Positions 6,605-8,751 of a DNA stretch of 8,751 nt are shown in pieces. Positions within the stretch are counted from its first letter, which is position 1; every line of letters starts with the position of its first letter. Origin of the DNA: Anaeromyxobacter dehalogenans (GTDB taxonomy: Bacteria; Myxococcota_A; UBA9042; DTJE01). The DNA lies in NCBI GenBank assembly GCA_020722625.1, contig DYKK01000131.1, forward strand, positions 1 through 8,751. Reading direction: 5' to 3'. The position numbers and the translations under genes are program-made. A model generated the notes under the pieces. That model worked only from the letters and a program-made list of their open reading frames with translations, was not told where the DNA came from and ran no database searches.

Positions 6605-8647
6605 TCACGGGTTGGCCTTGGCCCTGGCCTGGTCCAGCAGTTTCTTCACCAGGGCGTTGTTCGGGTCCAGTTGCAGGGCCTGGTTGTATGCCTGGATGGC
6701 TTTCTGATAGTCCCCCTGGTTGTAAGCGTTGCGGCCCGCGCGGATGTGCTGCTTGATCTTCGCCTGGGCCTCCTCGTCCGGCGGGGGCGGCGGGGCCGGC
6801 GGGGGCGCGGGCGGGGTCCTCTTCAGTTTCAGGTCGTCCGGGGCCGGGCGCGGGGGTGCGGGCGGGCGCGGCCGCCGGCGATCGGTCGCCCGGAGGGCCT
6901 TCCGGATGTCCGCCAGGAGGGCCTTGCCGTCCGGATTGCGCCGGTCCAGTTCGAGCGCGGACTCCACCGCCTGCCTCGCCTCGTTCAGGTTCCCGGCCTC
7001 GAACGCCTGCCGCCCGGCCGCCAGGAGGTCCGCGACTTGGCGGGCCTTCGCCTCCTCGGGAGACGGCTCGGGGGGAGGGGGCGGGGGAGGCGGTCCCGGC
7101 GGCGGCCCGGGGTCCGGGACCGCGGCCACCGCGGGGCCGGGGTCGGGGATCGCGGCGGGCGGGACCGGGGCGGGAGACGGAACGGGCCGCGGGGGGGCCA
7201 CCACCACCGGGGGCGGGGGTTCCACGGGCGGGGGCTTCGCGCCCTCGAAATAGACGACCGCGCCCACGATCAGGAGGATCGCCACGGCCCCGACGATGAC
7301 CCAGAACATCCGGGATTCCTTGCGCTCCTCTTCCTCGGGCGGGAAGACCGACTCCGGCAATGCCTCGGAGCCCTCGACGAACCACTCCGCGGCCTTGCGG
7401 GCCGACTCGCTCGCATCGTCCGCGGGCGGTCCGGTCACGGCCGGCGTCGCGGCCGGCGGTTCCTCGGTCGTCGCGGGGGGCGCCTCCCCGGTCGTCGTGG
7501 GGGGCGCCTCGGCCTCGGCCCGGTGGGCGGCCTCCTCCCGGAGCGCCGCCTCCACGAGGGACGCGTCGAACGCCTCGGTGGGGCGCGACACCTCGACCGC
7601 GCGCTCCGCCGGGGAGGCCGCGGGGAGCGGCGCGGCGGCGGCGGCCTGGGCCACCTCCGCCGCGAGCCCGGTGAACACGCGCGTCTCGCGGGACTCGGGC
7701 TCCCGGGCCTCGGGTTCGGGGGCCGGCTCCTGTTTCACGTCGGCCTCAAGGAGGCACTCGACCTCGACGGGGGCCTCGCGAGGCGGCTCCTGTGTGAGAT
7801 CCGCGCCGGGGAACTGGGACGTCCGCAAGGCCTCCAGTTCCGCCAGCGCCTCCGCGGCGTCGGCGGGGCGTCCCCGGGGGTCCTTGGCCAGGAGCCGCGC
7901 GAGCACGCGCTCGTACCCCTCGATCCCGGGGATCCCCGGCCTGGCCACGCGCAGGGGGAGCGGTTTCTCATAGACCTGGCGCTTGATCGTGGTCGAGGGG
8001 CTGGACGACACGAACGGGGGCTTGCCCGCGACCATCTCGTACATCAGGATGCCCAGGGCGTAGAGGTCCGCGCTCGCGTCCCCGGCCCGCCCGGCGCAGA
8101 CCTCCGGGGCCAGATACTCGGCCGTCCCGTGGAACGGCTCGTTCCGGCGCGCCGGCGCGTAGCCCGGCAACAGGCGCGAGAACCCGTACCGCGCCACCCG
8201 CACGTGCAGCGTCTCCGGGTCCACGAAGACGTTGGACGACGTGAGGTCCAGGTGGGCAACACCCCGGTCGGACGCGGCCTTCAGGACCGAGGCGATGCGC
8301 CAGGCCACGGCCAGGGCCGCCTCGATGGGGAGGCTGTTGCGCGCCCGAACGAGGGCCTTCAACGAGTCGTACCCCGCGGCCTCGAACACCAGGTACAGAT
8401 TGCCGGCGTCCGTCCGCCCCGCCTCGAGACAGTGCAGGATGGACGAAAGCCGGGCCTCCGCCAGCCGTCGCGAGGTCTCGGCCACGGCCACGACCTCCGG
8501 GACGCCCGCCTTCAACCCGGGGTCGAGCACGGAGAGGACCACGGGTCTTCCGTCCTGGGTCCGGCGTCCCGTGGTGTGCCGGCCGTACTTGTCCTCGGTC
8601 ACCGAGTCCGACGGCTCGTACCTTGAAGCGAGTGGTTCACCTAGCAT
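6605..8647 (-). CDS. Membrane-anchored Ser/Thr kinase-fold protein, probable pseudokinase, with C-terminal TPRs (680 aa)
   Basis: A Hanks-type kinase fold (residues about 10-275) that probably lacks phosphotransfer. The C-lobe is clear: AHLDLTSSNVFV (catalytic-loop D134 and N139), GTAEYLAPE (174-182), DLYALGILMYEMVAGKPPF (194-212) and KDPRGRP (255-261). However, the HRD Arg is Leu133, the usual Lys two after the Asp is Thr136, the DFG Asp is Arg153 (RYG), the VAIK Lys is Ser39 (VVLSVL), and the glycine loop keeps only about one Gly (near 22). Glu57 may be the helix-C Glu. Residues 280-446 are an acidic Pro/Ala/Thr linker. One membrane helix spans about 447-467, preceded by charged ERKESR. A proline-rich segment follows (GPPPGPPPPPPPPEPSP), then two TPR units (about 531-585 and 626-676), predicted extracytoplasmic. 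ATG 8647 is preferred over GTG 8698: it has a GGAAGGAAGAGGGG Shine-Dalgarno, and the coding start is AT-richer. The likely role is a signalling or scaffolding receptor; the ligand is unknown. Confidence 0.92.
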   Translation of the reverse strand: MLGEPLASRYEPSDSVTEDKYGRHTTGRRTQDGRPVVLSVLDPGLKAGVPEVVAVAETSRRLAEARLSSILHCLEAGRTDAGNLYLVFEAAGYDSLKALVRARNSLPIEAALAVAWRIASVLKAASDRGVAHLDLTSSNVFVDPETLHVRVARYGFSRLLPGYAPARRNEPFHGTAEYLAPEVCAGRAGDASADLYALGILMYEMVAGKPPFVSSSPSTTIKRQVYEKPLPLRVARPGIPGIEGYERVLARLLAKDPRGRPADAAEALAELEALRTSQFPGADLTQEPPREAPVEVECLLEADVKQEPAPEPEAREPESRETRVFTGLAAEVAQAAAAAPLPAASPAERAVEVSRPTEAFDASLVEAALREEAAHRAEAEAPPTTTGEAPPATTEEPPAATPAVTGPPADDASESARKAAEWFVEGSEALPESVFPPEEEERKESRMFWVIVGAVAILLIVGAVVYFEGAKPPPVEPPPPVVVAPPRPVPSPAPVPPAAIPDPGPAVAAVPDPGPPPGPPPPPPPPEPSPEEAKARQVADLLAAGRQAFEAGNLNEARQAVESALELDRRNPDGKALLADIRKALRATDRRRPRPPAPPRPAPDDLKLKRTPPAPPPAPPPPPDEEAQAKIKQHIRAGRNAYNQGDYQKAIQAYNQALQLDPNNALVKKLLDQARAKANP
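7465..7510 (-). repeat. 24-bp tandem repeat inside the kinase-fold gene, encoding EAPPxTTx units
   Basis: Two 22-base copies (7465-7486 and 7489-7510) differ at one position and recur with a 24-base period, exactly 8 codons. They encode EAPPTTTG and EAPPATTE (residues 380-395), followed by a further decayed unit starting EPPAATPA. The repeat lies in the cytoplasmic acidic linker between the kinase fold and the membrane segment. A period divisible by three preserves the frame, so copy-number change would only lengthen or shorten the linker. Confidence 0.75.
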
Positions 8648-8651
8648 CGCG

Positions 8652-8665
8652 CCCCTCTTCCTTCC
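8652..8665 (-). promoter_or_regulatory. Ribosome binding site of the kinase-fold gene
   Basis: Reading the minus strand, GGAAGGAAGAGGGG is followed by CGCG and then ATG (8647-8645). This purine run is the strongest Shine-Dalgarno-like sequence near the gene. It decides the start at 8647 rather than the upstream in-frame GTG at 8698, which would add 17 Arg/Pro/Gly-rich residues that do not look like part of the kinase fold. Confidence 0.7.
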
Positions 8666-8731
8666 GGCCGGAACTTCGCGACCTCCCGGCGGACGCACCC
8701 CCCGACACCGCCGCTGGCGTTCCGCGGACCC

Positions 8732-8737
8732 ATTGTA
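8732..8737 (-). promoter_or_regulatory. Candidate -10 element of the kinase-fold gene promoter
   Basis: The minus strand reads TACAAT here (5 of 6 matches to TATAAT), inside an AT-rich stretch (ATTATCTACAATGGG) that stands out from the GC-rich surroundings. A start of transcription near 8725 would give a leader of about 75-80 bases. The matching -35 box would lie at about 8755-8760, outside the window, so the promoter cannot be confirmed here. Confidence 0.4.
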
Positions 8738-8751
8738 GATAATCGTGGAAG

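Noticed and set aside
263..8626. A 2787-codon open frame on the plus strand
   Set aside because: It is out of frame with the transglycosylase and antisense to the other two genes. Its translation is low-complexity Arg/Gly/Pro/Gln sequence without domains, and its openness follows from codon avoidance in the real genes.
8645..8698. GTG at 8698 as the start of the kinase-fold protein
   Set aside because: The extra 17 residues are Arg/Pro/Gly-rich, no comparable Shine-Dalgarno precedes the GTG, and a strong one precedes ATG 8647.
1..8751. tRNA, rRNA, CRISPR arrays, insertion sequences or attachment sites
   Set aside because: None is visible. There are no CRISPR-like spaced repeats, no transposase motifs, and almost all bases are accounted for by three genes.

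Overview
The window is very GC-rich (about 70% or more by eye). Codon third positions are almost all G or C. Almost all of it is coding, apart from one 249-base gap that contains a distinctly AT-richer patch. The content is a TPR-bearing lytic transglycosylase, a giant TPR scaffold, and a membrane-anchored Ser/Thr kinase-like protein with a proline-rich tail and TPRs. That mix suggests a high-GC Gram-negative bacterium of the Myxococcota or a related deltaproteobacterial lineage. This assignment is inference from gene style; no rRNA or other marker gene is present.

Layout, left to right. (1) Positions 1-1751, plus strand: the 3' part of a soluble lytic transglycosylase of the Slt70 type. Its start lies upstream of the window. 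Superhelical TPR-like repeats precede a C-terminal catalytic domain with all diagnostic motifs. (2) Positions 1766-6355, minus strand: a 1529-residue cytoplasmic TPR protein, convergent with the transglycosylase, the two stop codons being only 14 bases apart. It has an unassigned N-terminal module, a long degenerate TPR solenoid and a distinct C-terminal domain. (3) Positions 6356-6604: the gap, holding a candidate promoter for the TPR gene, an AT-rich patch and a perfect 8-bp stem hairpin. (4) Positions 6605-8647, minus strand: a 680-residue protein with an N-terminal kinase fold, an acidic linker, one membrane segment, a proline-rich extracytoplasmic stretch and two TPR units. (5) Positions 8648-8751: its leader, with a strong Shine-Dalgarno and a candidate -10 box.

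The most notable result is that the kinase-like protein is very probably a pseudokinase. The glycine loop, the VAIK lysine and the DFG aspartate (read here as R-Y-G) are all replaced, while the C-lobe scaffold (HxD aspartate, APE, subdomain IX aspartate) is kept. A pseudokinase that could bind partners on both sides of the membrane, transcribed in the same direction as a giant cytoplasmic TPR scaffold and next to a peptidoglycan-cleaving enzyme, could be an envelope-associated assembly or sensing module. The individual protein calls rest on sequence. The functional link is only a hypothesis: the two minus-strand genes appear to have separate promoters, and the transglycosylase is convergent with them.
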